Assembly: GCF_001667775.1 (NCBI RefSeq)
Contig: NZ_LZJI01000130.1
Coordinates: forward strand, 1-51,481
DNA: 51,481 nucleotides
Direction of reading: 5' to 3'
DNA from: Mycobacterium sp. E1747
Lineage (GTDB): Bacteria; Actinomycetota; Actinomycetes; Mycobacteriales; Mycobacteriaceae
Made by a program: the position numbers and the translations under genes
Notes under the pieces: model-generated
What the model was told of the DNA's origin: nothing
Seen by the model: only the letters and a program-made list of their open reading frames with translations
Database searches by the model: none
Shown here: positions 10,290 to 19,386 of the stretch, in pieces
Position numbering within the stretch: the stretch's first letter is position 1
How the letters are laid out: every line of letters starts with the position of its first letter

Positions 10290-10622
10290 AACACTCCGTT
10301 CCGATTTGCCGGTTCCTCCCGGCCCGGCTTCTCGGGCCGTGGAGTCGCCGGCGGTTTCCGACTAGCCGACCCCTGCTCGGTTCGCCTCCTGGGACGCGGA
10401 CCGCATCGTCGCCGGCTGGTTGCGATTGTGTGCGGGCACGCCGCGTGTGCTCGGTCGCGGGATGCCTCTCGTCTGGCGAAAACTTCCTTGTCGTGGGGGA
10501 CTTCCTCTGTGGGGAAGCGCCGTTGCGGCCCCAGTAACTAACCGATACCCACCCTAGTGTCCGGTCACACCCCCGGCGGGAAAAGGCGTCGACCGTCGTC
10601 GTGCGCGGCGCGAAATCCTCAG
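10290..10622. other. glgE-glgP divergent intergenic region
   Basis: A 333-base GC-rich stretch between two divergent alpha-glucan genes. No gene is supported: the open frames across it lack ribosome sites and family motifs. It must hold both promoters and possibly carbon-control sites, but only the glgP -10 at its right edge is recognisable. Confidence 0.5.
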
Positions 10623-10628
10623 TAAGGT
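10623..10628 (+). promoter_or_regulatory. glgP -10 hexamer, near-leaderless
   Basis: TAAGGT at 10623-10628 predicts +1 at about 10635, two bases before the GTG at 10637. Confidence 0.5.
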
Positions 10629-10636
10629 AAGGATGC

Positions 10637-13282
10637 GTGAAAGCCCTCCGCCGCTTTACCGTCCGTGCTCACCTTCCCGAACGGCTGGCCGCGCTGGACC
10701 AGTTGTCGAACAACTTGCGATGGTCATGGCACAAGCCGACCCAGGACTTGTTTGCGACCGTGGACGTGGACCTGTGGGAGCGGTGCGGCTCCGATCCGGT
10801 GGCATTGCTGGGCGCGGTGAACCCGGCGCGGCTCGACGAGTTGGCGCTCGACGAGAACTTCCTGCGCCGCCTCGACGAGTTGGCCGCCGATCTGAACGAT
10901 TACCTGTCTCGGCCGCTGTGGTATCAGCAGCAGCAAGCCGACGGTGTGGCGATGCCGAGGGCCATCGCCTATTTCTCGATGGAATTCGGCGTTGCCGAGG
11001 TGCTGCCGAATTACTCGGGCGGTTTGGGCATCCTCGCCGGGGACCACCTGAAGTCGGCCTCCGACCTTGGGGTCCCGCTGGTGGCGGTGGGCTTGTACTA
11101 CCGGTCGGGGTATTTCCGGCAGTCGCTGACCGCGGACGGATGGCAGAACGAGACGTACCCGTCGCTCGACCCCCAGGGGTTGCCGTTGCGGCTGCTCACC
11201 GACGCCGCCGGGGGTCCCGTCCTGGTCGAGCTCACGCTTCCCGACTCCGCCCAGCTGCACGCGCGGATCTGGGTCGCGCAGGTGGGGCGCGTTCCGCTGC
11301 TCCTGCTCGACTCCGATATCCCCGAGAACGAGCATGATCTGCGCAGCATCACCGACCGGCTGTACGGCGGCGACCAGGAACACCGAATGCGTCAGGAGCT
11401 GCTGGCCGGCATCGGCGGGGTGCGGGCGATCCGCGCGTTCACCGCGATCGAAGGCCTGCCGGCGCCCGAAGTGTTCCACATGAACGAGGGGCACGCCGGC
11501 TTCCTGGGTGCAGAACGCATCCGCGAGTTGATGTCCGATGCCGGCCTCGACTTCGACACCGCGCTTGCCGTCGTGCGTTCCAGCACGGTGTTCACCACCC
11601 ACACCCCGGTGGCCGCCGGCATCGACCGGTTCCCGATCGACATGGTGCGGCTCTACTTCGACGGCCACCTCGAGCAGGATCCCGGGAAGAAGACCGAGAA
11701 GGCCGGTGTCAAGAACGCGCCCGCGTTGTTGCCCGGCGTCCCGACCGCCCGCATTCTCGCCCTCGGCGCCGAGGACGACCCGACCAAATTCAACATGGCG
11801 CACATGGGATTGCGGCTGGCGCAGCGGGCCAACGGCGTCTCGCTGCTGCACGGTGAGGTCAGTCGGGCCATGTTCAACGAGCTGTGGCCCGGATTCGACT
11901 CCGATGAGGTGCCGATCGGGTCCATCACCAACGGAGTGCACGCGCGCACCTGGGCGGCGCCGCAATGGTTGGAGTTGGGGCGTGAGCTGGCCGGTTCCGA
12001 TTCGTTCGGTGATCCGGGCGTCTGGCTACGGCTGAATCAGGTTGATGCGGGCCATCTCTGGTGGATCCGCTCGCAACTGCGCTCGTCGCTGGTCGAGGAC
12101 GTTCGGCGGCGGCTGCGCAAATCCTGGCTCGAACGCGGGGCGTCCGACGCCGAATTGGGTTGGATAACAACGGCATTTGACCCCAATGTGCTGACTATCG
12201 GGTTCGCCCGGCGGGTGCCGACCTACAAGCGGTTGACGCTGATGCTGCGTGACCCGGAGCGGCTCGAACGCCTGCTGCTCGACGAGGACAGGCCCATCCA
12301 GCTGATCGTCGCCGGTAAGTCGCATCCCGCCGACGACGGCGGTAAGGCGTTGATCCAGCAGGTGGTGCGGTTCGCGGACCGTCCGGAGGTGCGCCACCGC
12401 ATCGCGTTCCTGCCCGACTACGACATGTCCATGGCCCGGCACTTGTACTGGGGATGCGACGTCTGGCTGAACAACCCGCTGCGGCCGCTGGAGGCCTGCG
12501 GCACCTCCGGGATGAAGAGCGCGCTCAACGGCGGCCTGAACCTGTCCATCCGCGACGGCTGGTGGGACGAATGGTACGACGGCGAAAACGGTTGGGAGAT
12601 ACCGTCCGCCGATGGTGTGGCCGACGAGGCCCGTCGCGACGACCTGGAGGCCAGCGCGCTCTATGACCTGTTGGAACAGGCCGTCGCGCCCAAGTTCTAC
12701 GAGCGCGACGAACACGGGGTGCCGCCGCGGTGGATCGAGATGGTGCGGCACACGCTGCAAACGCTCGGTCCCAAGGTGCTGGCTTCGCGCATGGTGCGCG
12801 ACTACGTGGAGCGCTACTACACGCACGCCGCCCAGTCGCTGCGCCGGACGGTCGGGCCCGCCGAGGGCGGCGACGACGGCGCTGAATTCGGCGCCGCGCG
12901 CGAGGTGGCCACCTATCGTCGGCGTGCCGAAGAGGCGTGGCCGAAGATCACCATCACCGACGTGGACAGCACCGGGTTGCCGGACACGCCGGTGCTCGGC
13001 TCCAAGCTGACGCTGACCGCCACCGTCGCCCTGGACGGTCTCGCGCCCGACGAGGTTACGGTTCAAGGAGTGGTGGGCAGGGTGGACGCCAGCGACGCGC
13101 TGCTGGATCCGGTCACCGTCGAGATGTCGTACACCGGGACCGCCGAAGGCGGCAACCAGGTGTTCTCGACGACGTTGTCGCTGCCGCTGGCGGGGGCGGT
13201 CGGGTACACGGTCCGGGTGCTGCCCCACCACCCGATGCTTGCTTCCAGTGCCGAGCTCGGCCTGGTCACCCTGGCCCGCTGA
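10637..13282 (+). CDS. glgP: Alpha-glucan (glycogen) phosphorylase
   Basis: PLP enzyme releasing glucose-1-phosphate from alpha-glucans; the degradative partner of glgE/glgB. The 881-residue protein is of the short bacterial/archaeal GT35 type. It has an N-terminal DUF3417 domain (NNLRWSWHKPTQDLF), a FSMEFGVAEVLPNYSGGLGILAGDH block, and the PLP-Lys segment ACGTSGMKSALNGGLNLS near residue 625. GTG start follows a TAAGGT -10 by nine bases. The C-terminal ~100 residues are a beta-rich extension. The stop is two bases from that of convergent dinG. Confidence 0.96.
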   Translation: MKALRRFTVRAHLPERLAALDQLSNNLRWSWHKPTQDLFATVDVDLWERCGSDPVALLGAVNPARLDELALDENFLRRLDELAADLNDYLSRPLWYQQQQADGVAMPRAIAYFSMEFGVAEVLPNYSGGLGILAGDHLKSASDLGVPLVAVGLYYRSGYFRQSLTADGWQNETYPSLDPQGLPLRLLTDAAGGPVLVELTLPDSAQLHARIWVAQVGRVPLLLLDSDIPENEHDLRSITDRLYGGDQEHRMRQELLAGIGGVRAIRAFTAIEGLPAPEVFHMNEGHAGFLGAERIRELMSDAGLDFDTALAVVRSSTVFTTHTPVAAGIDRFPIDMVRLYFDGHLEQDPGKKTEKAGVKNAPALLPGVPTARILALGAEDDPTKFNMAHMGLRLAQRANGVSLLHGEVSRAMFNELWPGFDSDEVPIGSITNGVHARTWAAPQWLELGRELAGSDSFGDPGVWLRLNQVDAGHLWWIRSQLRSSLVEDVRRRLRKSWLERGASDAELGWITTAFDPNVLTIGFARRVPTYKRLTLMLRDPERLERLLLDEDRPIQLIVAGKSHPADDGGKALIQQVVRFADRPEVRHRIAFLPDYDMSMARHLYWGCDVWLNNPLRPLEACGTSGMKSALNGGLNLSIRDGWWDEWYDGENGWEIPSADGVADEARRDDLEASALYDLLEQAVAPKFYERDEHGVPPRWIEMVRHTLQTLGPKVLASRMVRDYVERYYTHAAQSLRRTVGPAEGGDDGAEFGAAREVATYRRRAEEAWPKITITDVDSTGLPDTPVLGSKLTLTATVALDGLAPDEVTVQGVVGRVDASDALLDPVTVEMSYTGTAEGGNQVFSTTLSLPLAGAVGYTVRVLPHHPMLASSAELGLVTLAR

Positions 13283-13284
13283 GC

Positions 13285-15279
13285 TCAGGCGGGCTGGCTT
13301 TCGGAGGCGGTGCGCAACCGATGAAGCGCGGCGCGGACCTGGGCGGGGTCCGTGGTCTGCCAGAACGGCGGCAGCGAGGCGCACAGGTAGCCACCGTACC
13401 CGGCGGTCACCATCCGCGAGTCCAGCACCGCAACCACCCCGCGGTCGGTGACGCGCCGCAGGAGCCGGCCTGAGCCCTGCGCCAGCAGCAGGGCGGCGTG
13501 GCTGGCGGCGACGGCCATGAAGCCGTTGCCGCCGCGCGCGGCCACCGCGCGTTGGCGTGCGCCCAGTAGCGGGTCGTCCGGCCGGGGAAACGGGATGCGA
13601 TCGATGAGCACCAGCGACAGCGACGGACCCGGCACGTCGACGCCCTGCCACAGCGACAGGGTGCCGAACAGCGAGGTCTGCGCGTCGGCGCTGAACTGTT
13701 CGACCAGCGCGGAGGTGCTGTCGTCGCCCTGGCACAGCACCGGCATCGACAACCGCTGGCGCATGGCCTCTGCCGCGGCCCGCGCGGCGCGCATCGACGA
13801 GAACAATCCCAGGGTCCGCCCGCCCGCCGCGGTGATCAACTCTTCGATCTCGGTCAGCTGCTCGGCCGACCCGGTGCCGTCCCGGCCCGGTGGCGGCAGG
13901 TGGGCGGCGACGTAGAGGATCCCGGCCGTGGCGTGGTGGAACGGCGATCCGACGTCGATGCCGCGCCAGCGCGCGCCCCCGGTGTCCGCAGCGGTCAGGC
14001 CCCACGCCGCCGCCATCGCGTCGAACGACCCGCCGATGGCCAGGGTCGCCGACGTCAACACCGTGGTCGACCGGGAGAACACCCGCTCGCGCAGCAGGCC
14101 CGCGACCGACAACGGCGCCACCCGTAGCACCGGGCGCATGGCGCCCCTGTTGTCCTCGTGATCCAGCCACACCACCTCGGTGCGATCGGGAATCGCCGGG
14201 GCGAACGACGTGAGGACGCGTGAGGCGGTGTCGGAGATCTCGCTCAGCGCCGCCACCGCTTCGGCCCGGGCCGCGGCGGCTTTCGCGTCGCTGGTGCTGT
14301 CGATCGCCGAACGTGCCGCCGCGGCGGCGTCGCGCAGCACGGTCAGGTAGGTGGTCAGTTCGTCGTCGAGGCGGTCGATGCGGCCCGGAGCGGCCTCGTG
14401 AATCGTCGCGGCGAAATTGGCCGTGGCCGCCTCCAAGCGTTGTATCAGTTCGGGATTCACCAACCGGGCGATCCGGCGCGCCGCCACGCCCAGGGCGGCC
14501 GGCGTCAGCTCGGCGGTGGCTACCGACGTCACCCGGTCGACCAACTCGTGGGCCTCGTCCACCACCAGCAACTCGTGCTCGGGCAGCACCGCCGATTCGG
14601 CGACGGCGTCGATCGCTAGCAGAGCGTGGTTGGTCACCACGATGTCGGCAGCGCCGGCCCGGCCCCGCGCCCGCTCGGAGAAGCACTCGGCTCCGAATGG
14701 ACAACGCGCCACGCCCACGCATTCCCGCGCCGAAACGCTGACCTGCGACCAGGACCGTTCTGGCACACCCGGTTTCAGGTCGTCGCGATCACCGGAGTCG
14801 GTCGTCGACGCCCAGGCGGTGAGACGTTGGACGTCGCGGCCCAAGGCGGTGGCCGCCACGGGATCGAAGAGCTCCTCCTGCGGCCGGTCGCCGGCATCAT
14901 CCTCGGCCGCGGCGCCGCCATTGTGAATCTTGTTCAGGCACAGATAGTTTCGACGGCCCTTGAGCAGCGCGAATTGTGGGCGGCGGGGGAGCGCATCGGC
15001 GAGCGAATCGATGAGCCGGGGCAGATCGCGATCGACGAGCTGGCGCTGCAGGGCGATGGTGGCAGTGGACACCACGACCGGCGAGTCGTCGTCGATGGCG
15101 CGCACCAGCGCCGGCACCAGGTAGGCCAGTGACTTTCCGGTGCCGGTACCGGCCTGCACGACGAGATGCTCACCGGTGGCGAACGCCCGCGCCACGGCGT
15201 CGGCCATCTCGAGTTGACCGCCGCGCTCGCTGCCGCCGAGCGCGGACACGGCAAGGGCCAGCAACTCGGGCACGGACAC
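13285..15279 (-). CDS. dinG: ATP-dependent Fe-S helicase DinG/XPD family
   Basis: Superfamily 2 5'-3' DNA helicase acting on structured nucleic acids. Walker A is VVQAGTGTGKSLAYLVPA (about residue 35-52) and the DEAH box is VVDEAHEL. The Fe-S ligands appear as the Cys in YLCLNK and three Cys in ECVGVARCPFGAECF. Helicase C-terminal motifs are SLWQGVDVPGPSLSLVLIDR and LAQGSGRLLRR. Start is uncertain: GTG 15279 gives 664 residues, matching the M. tuberculosis length; GTG 15273 is also possible. It lies 32 bases downstream of pncB1 on the same strand. Confidence 0.94.
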   Translation of the reverse strand: MSVPELLALAVSALGGSERGGQLEMADAVARAFATGEHLVVQAGTGTGKSLAYLVPALVRAIDDDSPVVVSTATIALQRQLVDRDLPRLIDSLADALPRRPQFALLKGRRNYLCLNKIHNGGAAAEDDAGDRPQEELFDPVAATALGRDVQRLTAWASTTDSGDRDDLKPGVPERSWSQVSVSARECVGVARCPFGAECFSERARGRAGAADIVVTNHALLAIDAVAESAVLPEHELLVVDEAHELVDRVTSVATAELTPAALGVAARRIARLVNPELIQRLEAATANFAATIHEAAPGRIDRLDDELTTYLTVLRDAAAAARSAIDSTSDAKAAAARAEAVAALSEISDTASRVLTSFAPAIPDRTEVVWLDHEDNRGAMRPVLRVAPLSVAGLLRERVFSRSTTVLTSATLAIGGSFDAMAAAWGLTAADTGGARWRGIDVGSPFHHATAGILYVAAHLPPPGRDGTGSAEQLTEIEELITAAGGRTLGLFSSMRAARAAAEAMRQRLSMPVLCQGDDSTSALVEQFSADAQTSLFGTLSLWQGVDVPGPSLSLVLIDRIPFPRPDDPLLGARQRAVAARGGNGFMAVAASHAALLLAQGSGRLLRRVTDRGVVAVLDSRMVTAGYGGYLCASLPPFWQTTDPAQVRAALHRLRTASESQPA

Positions 15280-15311
15280 TTCGGACGTGGCTATCCTCTT
15301 TGCTTGCGGTG

Positions 15312-16625
15312 CTATGGGCGGGCGGCGGGGATCTGCGTCGTCGGGATCGCGGGTTCGCCCTGCGACAGGTTTAAACCCTCCCACGGCAGACTGCGTAGCC
15401 CGGAAGCTACCAGCTCGCGCGCCGCGGTGACATTGGGTTTGGACACCAAGTCGCCGCCGCGCACCAGCGGGACGGTCAAAGCGCGAGACGGTTCGGTGAT
15501 CGTGGGCGGGTGGCCCGCCGGATACACCACCTCCTCGGTGACGGTGCCGGACGAGCGCATCAGGCGCAGCGCCTCCTTGCGGCCGCCCCGGGATTCCTTG
15601 TGGCTGCTGCGCTTCTGCACGGGTAGGCCATCCACTTCGACCAGTTTGTAGACCATGTTCGCCGTGGGTGCGCCAGAACCCGTCACGAGCGACGTGCCAA
15701 CGCCGTAGGTGTCCACCGGTTCGGTGCCCAAGGCGGCGATGGAGAACTCGTCGAGATCGCCGGACACCACGATGCGGGTCCGGGTGGCGCCCAGCCGGTC
15801 CAGCTGATCGCGGACCTGGCGGGTCAGCACGCCCAGCTCGCCGGAGTCGATGCGGACCGCCCCGAGCGCCTCCCCGGCGGCGGCCACGGCGTTGGCCACG
15901 CCGGCCGTCACGTCGTAGGTGTCCACCAGCAGCGTGGTCCCGGCGCCCAGCGCGTCGACCTGAGCGCGGAATGCGGCCAGTTCGGTAACTTCGGCGGGCT
16001 CGGCGCTCGCGTGCAGCATCGTGAACGCGTGCGCGGAGGTGCCCTCCGCGGGGATGCCATATCGGCGCCAGGCCTCGAGGTTGGAAGACGCGGCGAAGCC
16101 GGCGATATACGCGGCGCGCGCCGCGGCGACCGCGGCGTGCTCGTGGGTTCGCCGCGATCCCATCTCGATCAGTGGGCGGTCCCTGGCCGCGCTCACCATC
16201 CGCGCCGCCGCCGACGCGACCGCGGTGTCGTGATTGAAGATCGACAGCGCCAGCGTCTCGAGCACAACACACTCGGCGAAGGTGCCGGTCACCGACAGCA
16301 CGGGCGAACCGGGAAAGTACAGCTCACCCTCGGCGTAGCCGTCGATGTCGCCCCCGAACCGGAAATCGCGCAAGTAGCGCAACGTATCTGGATCGAGGAA
16401 TTCGCCCAGCAACTGGCACGCCTCGTCGCCGAAGCCGAATTGCGGCAACGCCTCGAGCAGCCGCCCGGTGCCGCACACCACGCCGTAACGGCGGCCCTCG
16501 GGCAGCCGGCGTGCGAACAGTTCGAAGGTCGTCGTGCGCTCGGCGGTGCCGTCTCGCAGCGCCGCCGCCAGCATCGTCAACTCGTATTTGTCGGTAAGCA
16601 GCCCAGTTACGACCGGGTCATTCAT
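15312..16625 (-). CDS. pncB1: Nicotinate phosphoribosyltransferase
   Basis: First step of the Preiss-Handler NAD salvage pathway: nicotinate plus PRPP plus ATP to nicotinate mononucleotide. It has 437 residues with N-terminal LLTDKYELTMLAAAL, the phosphorylatable His in EGTSAHAFTML (about residue 200), VDTYDVTAGVANAV, and the phosphoribosyl-binding IDSGELGVL and VVSGDLDEFSI. A GTPVDTYGVGTSLVTG-like segment follows. The ATG is leaderless by context (TACCGT six bases upstream). It is divergent from clpS and probably co-transcribed with dinG. Confidence 0.95.
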   Translation of the reverse strand: MNDPVVTGLLTDKYELTMLAAALRDGTAERTTTFELFARRLPEGRRYGVVCGTGRLLEALPQFGFGDEACQLLGEFLDPDTLRYLRDFRFGGDIDGYAEGELYFPGSPVLSVTGTFAECVVLETLALSIFNHDTAVASAAARMVSAARDRPLIEMGSRRTHEHAAVAAARAAYIAGFAASSNLEAWRRYGIPAEGTSAHAFTMLHASAEPAEVTELAAFRAQVDALGAGTTLLVDTYDVTAGVANAVAAAGEALGAVRIDSGELGVLTRQVRDQLDRLGATRTRIVVSGDLDEFSIAALGTEPVDTYGVGTSLVTGSGAPTANMVYKLVEVDGLPVQKRSSHKESRGGRKEALRLMRSSGTVTEEVVYPAGHPPTITEPSRALTVPLVRGGDLVSKPNVTAARELVASGLRSLPWEGLNLSQGEPAIPTTQIPAARP

Positions 16626-16631
16626 TCCATA

Positions 16632-16637
16632 ACGGTA
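16632..16637 (-). promoter_or_regulatory. Leaderless promoter -10 of pncB1
   Basis: Minus-strand TACCGT followed by six bases and ATG at 16625. Confidence 0.6.
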
Positions 16638-16679
16638 TCGGCTGCCGTCGGGGGCTCGGAAACCTCATCTCATCCTCGG

Positions 16680-16685
16680 TATCGT
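16680..16685 (+). promoter_or_regulatory. clpS -10 hexamer, near-leaderless
   Basis: TATCGT followed by seven bases and the ATG at 16693, giving a leader of about one base. Confidence 0.5.
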
Positions 16686-16692
16686 GTAAGCC

Positions 16693-16998
16693 ATGGTTGT
16701 AATGTCAGCGCCCACTAAGCCGGGCTCTACAGGACAACGCGAGTCCGCTCCGGTAGACGTCACGGCGAGTCCGTGGGTCACGATCGTGTGGGATGACCCG
16801 GTCAACCTGATGACCTACGTGACGTACGTGTTCCAGAAGTTGTTCGGTTATAGCGAGCCGCACGCCACCAAGCTGATGTTGCAGGTGCACAACGAAGGCA
16901 GGGCGGTGGTGTCGGCCGGCAGCCGGGAGTCCATGGAAGTCGACGTGTCCAAGCTGCATGCCGCCGGTTTGTGGGCGACCCTGCAGCAGGACCGGTAA
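16693..16998 (+). CDS. clpS: ATP-dependent Clp protease adaptor ClpS
   Basis: N-end-rule adaptor that delivers substrates to ClpC1/ClpP. The 101-residue protein has a flexible N-terminal tail and the ClpS core: [13 protein letters not shown] [18 protein letters not shown] (Asp/Asn of the N-degron pocket), a [17 protein letters not shown] segment, and a C-terminal [16 protein letters not shown] 16693 is supported by the -10 placement; ATG 16702 is a less likely internal start. It begins a cluster of clpS, DUF2017 and S58 peptidase genes. Confidence 0.95.
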   Translation: MVVMSAPTKPGSTGQRESAPVDVTASPWVTIVWDDPVNLMTYVTYVFQKLFGYSEPHATKLMLQVHNEGRAVVSAGSRESMEVDVSKLHAAGLWATLQQDR

Positions 16999-17023
16999 TT
17001 CTCGAGGGCCTCGGCGATTACCT

Positions 17024-17605
17024 GTGCGCAAATGGAAGCGCGTCGAGACCGGGGACGGTCCCCGTTTCCGGTCGGCGCTCGCGGCTCACGAGGCCGCGCT
17101 GCTGAAGAACCTGTCGACCGCCATGGTCGGCTTGCTCGATGAGCGTGAATCTGCCACTCCCGCAGACGAACTCGAGGAGATCACCGGCATCAAGGCGGGA
17201 AATAGCGAGCCGCCGAGGGATCCGACCCTGCGGCGGCTGCTGCCCGATTTCTTCCATCCGGACCACGATGACCCCTCGGGTCCCGATGTCACGGATAGCC
17301 TCAACGCCGCCCTGCGCAGCCTGCACGAGCCCGACATCATCGACGCCAAACGCCTTGCCGCGCAGCGGTTGCTGGACACCGTTCCCGAGGGCGGCGGCCG
17401 GTTCGATCTGAGCGAACAGGACGCGAATGCCTGGGTCGCCGCGGTCAACGACATCCGGCTGACGCTGGGGGTCATGCTCGAGGTGGGCCCGGACGGCCCG
17501 GAGCGCCTGCCCGCCGACCACCCCCTGGCCGTGCACTTCGACGTTTACCAGTGGCTGACCGTCCTACAGGAATACCTCGTTTTGGTGCTCATGGGGCCCC
17601 GATGA
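17024..17605 (+). CDS. DUF2017 family protein (Rv1332 homologue)
   Basis: A 193-residue conserved actinobacterial protein that commonly lies next to clpS. Start GTG 17024 (protein MRKWKRVETGDGPRFRSAL) leaves 25 bases after clpS. The family is mainly helical with HEAALLKNL near the N-terminus and DVYQWLTVLQEYLVLVL at the C-terminus. Biochemical function is unknown; the constant linkage to clpS suggests a role in regulated proteolysis, which is inference. Its stop overlaps the next start (ATGA at 17602). Confidence 0.9.
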   Translation: MRKWKRVETGDGPRFRSALAAHEAALLKNLSTAMVGLLDERESATPADELEEITGIKAGNSEPPRDPTLRRLLPDFFHPDHDDPSGPDVTDSLNAALRSLHEPDIIDAKRLAAQRLLDTVPEGGGRFDLSEQDANAWVAAVNDIRLTLGVMLEVGPDGPERLPADHPLAVHFDVYQWLTVLQEYLVLVLMGPR

Positions 17606-18669
17606 GCCACGAGGGCCGCCGGATGGACTCCATCACCGATGTCGGGGGCATCCGCCTCGGGCACCACCAACGGCTCGACCCAGACGCGACCATGGGCGCG
17701 GGATGGGCGTCCGGTGTCACCGTCGTGCTGACGCCGCCGGGGACCGTCGGCGCGGTGGATTGCCGCGGCGGTGCGCCCGGTACGCGGGAGACCGACCTGC
17801 TCGATCCCGCCAACACCGTGCGGTACGTCGACGCGGTGTTGCTCGCCGGAGGCAGCGCCTACGGTCTGGCGGCCGCCGACGGCATCATGCGCTGGCTGGA
17901 GGAACGGGACCGCGGCGTGGCGATGGACGGCGGGGTGGTGCCGATCGTCCCGGGCGCGGTGATCTTCGATCTGCCGGTCGGCGGCTGGGGCTGTCGTCCG
18001 ACCGCGGAGTTCGGCTACCTGGCCTGTGAAGCGGCCGCCGAGGGCGAGGGCGCGCCGGCCGTCGGCAGCGTCGGCGCCGGCGTCGGCGCGCGCGCCGGAG
18101 TGCTCAAGGGCGGCGTCGGCACGGCCTCGACGGCGCTGCCGTGCGGGGTGACCGTCGGTGCGGTCGTCGTGGTGAATTCGGCCGGCGACGTCGCCGACCG
18201 GGCCACCGGCCTGCCGTGGATGGCGGACCTGATCGAGGAGTTCGGGCTGCGGCCACCGCCGGCGGAGCAGGCCGACGCCTTCGCGCAGTTGGCCACCGCG
18301 GCGAGCCCGCTGGAGAACCCGCTCAACACCGTCATCGGTGTGGTGGCCACCGACGCGGCGCTCAGCCCGGCCGCATGCCGCCGCATCGCCGTCGCCGCCC
18401 AGGACGGACTGGCCCGCGCCATCCGCCCGGCGCATACCCCGTACGACGGCGACACGGTGTTCGCGCTGGCGACCGGGGCGGTCGAGGTGCCGCCGCCCGC
18501 GGCCGACGCGCCCGCGTCGTTCTCGCCGGAGATGCGGCTCGCCGCGGAGGTGGGTGCCGCGGCGGCCGACTGCGTGGCGCGGGCGGTGCTGGTCGGTGTG
18601 TTCGCCGCGGATTCGGTGGCGGGGATACCGACCTACCGCGGCCTGTTGCCGGACGCGTTCGCCCGATGA
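17602..18669 (+). CDS. Family S58 (DmpA/P1-type) autoprocessing aminopeptidase
   Basis: Homologue of Rv1333. N-terminal-nucleophile amidohydrolase/aminopeptidase of the DmpA-NylC fold, which self-cleaves before its nucleophile. Visible blocks: ITDVGGIRLGHHQR at the start, RGGAPGTRETDLLDP, VLLAGGSAYGLAAADG, GVVPIVPGAVIFDLP, and the cleavage segment ARAGVLKGGVGTAS (about residue 180). The C-terminal subunit includes NTVIGVVATDAALSPAACRRIA and HTPYDGDTVFALATG. ATG 17602 overlaps the upstream stop by four bases; ATG 17623, with GAGGG eight bases upstream, is the other choice. The substrate is unknown. Confidence 0.9.
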   Translation: MSHEGRRMDSITDVGGIRLGHHQRLDPDATMGAGWASGVTVVLTPPGTVGAVDCRGGAPGTRETDLLDPANTVRYVDAVLLAGGSAYGLAAADGIMRWLEERDRGVAMDGGVVPIVPGAVIFDLPVGGWGCRPTAEFGYLACEAAAEGEGAPAVGSVGAGVGARAGVLKGGVGTASTALPCGVTVGAVVVVNSAGDVADRATGLPWMADLIEEFGLRPPPAEQADAFAQLATAASPLENPLNTVIGVVATDAALSPAACRRIAVAAQDGLARAIRPAHTPYDGDTVFALATGAVEVPPPAADAPASFSPEMRLAAEVGAAAADCVARAVLVGVFAADSVAGIPTYRGLLPDAFAR

Positions 18670-18693
18670 GAAGTTCGCCGCGCTTGGCGCCGG

Positions 18694-18699
18694 TAACCT
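18694..18699 (+). promoter_or_regulatory. Leaderless promoter -10 of the rhomboid gene
   Basis: TAACCT followed by six bases and ATG at 18706. Confidence 0.6.
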
Positions 18700-18705
18700 G
18701 CAGCT

Positions 18706-19386
18706 ATGGGTAAGACGACCCCGAAGGGACGCCCGGGCGCACCCGTGGGCCAGGCGAAGCGGCCCACGTGGATGGTGGGCGGGGCCACGATCCTCACCTT
18801 CGTCGCGCTGCTCTACCTCATCGAGCTCATCGATCAGCTGACGCGGCATTCGCTGGACGAAAACGGGATCAGGCCGCTCGAGGTCAACGGGCTGTGGGGG
18901 ATCGTCTTCGCCCCGGTCCTGCATGCCAACTGGCAGCATCTGATGGCCAACACGATCCCGCTCTTGGTGCTCGGTTTTCTGATGACGCTGGCCGGGCTGA
19001 GCCGGTTCGTCTGGGCCACGGCGATCGTGTGGATCCTCGGCGGTTTCGGCACCTGGCTGATCGGCAACGTGGGCAGCTCCTGTGGGCCGACCGACCACAT
19101 CGGGGCCTCCGGCCTGATCTTCGGCTGGCTGGCCTTCCTGCTCGTGTTCGGGATCTTCGTGCGCAGGTTCGCCGACATCGCGATCGGGTTGGTGGTGTTG
19201 TTCGCATACGGCGGCGTGCTGCTGGGTGCCATGCCGGTACTGGGCCGGTGTGGCGGCGTGTCATGGCAGGGCCACCTCTGCGGCGCGATCGCCGGTGTCG
19301 TCGCGGCGTATTGGTTGTCCGCGCCGGAACGCAAGGCCCGCGCGAAGAGAAAAGCCGGCGCCCTGACGCCGCGCCCCAAGACATGA
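18706..19386 (+). CDS. Rhomboid-family intramembrane serine protease (Rv1337 homologue)
   Basis: A 226-residue polytopic membrane protein with about six transmembrane segments between residues 22 and 205. The catalytic Ser is in [12 protein letters not shown] and the catalytic His in [12 protein letters not shown]; the [11 protein letters not shown] motif supplies the oxyanion side. It would cleave single-pass membrane proteins. The tail is basic (KARAKRKAG). It starts with its own leaderless promoter 36 bases after the S58 gene, where M. tuberculosis has mec-cysO-cysM. It overlaps murI by four bases (ATGA). Confidence 0.93.
   Translation: MGKTTPKGRPGAPVGQAKRPTWMVGGATILTFVALLYLIELIDQLTRHSLDENGIRPLEVNGLWGIVFAPVLHANWQHLMANTIPLLVLGFLMTLAGLSRFVWATAIVWILGGFGTWLIGNVGSSCGPTDHIGASGLIFGWLAFLLVFGIFVRRFADIAIGLVVLFAYGGVLLGAMPVLGRCGGVSWQGHLCGAIAGVVAAYWLSAPERKARAKRKAGALTPRPKT

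Noticed and set aside
10257..10541. Open frames in the glgE-glgP intergenic region
   Set aside because: Two overlapping frames of low-complexity Arg/Ser content with no start signal; treated as non-coding.
12026..14722. Nearly 900-codon open frame opposite glgP and through dinG
   Set aside because: It is Arg/Gly/Pro-rich with no family motif, lies antisense to or out of frame with two well-supported genes, and arises from high GC at codon positions.
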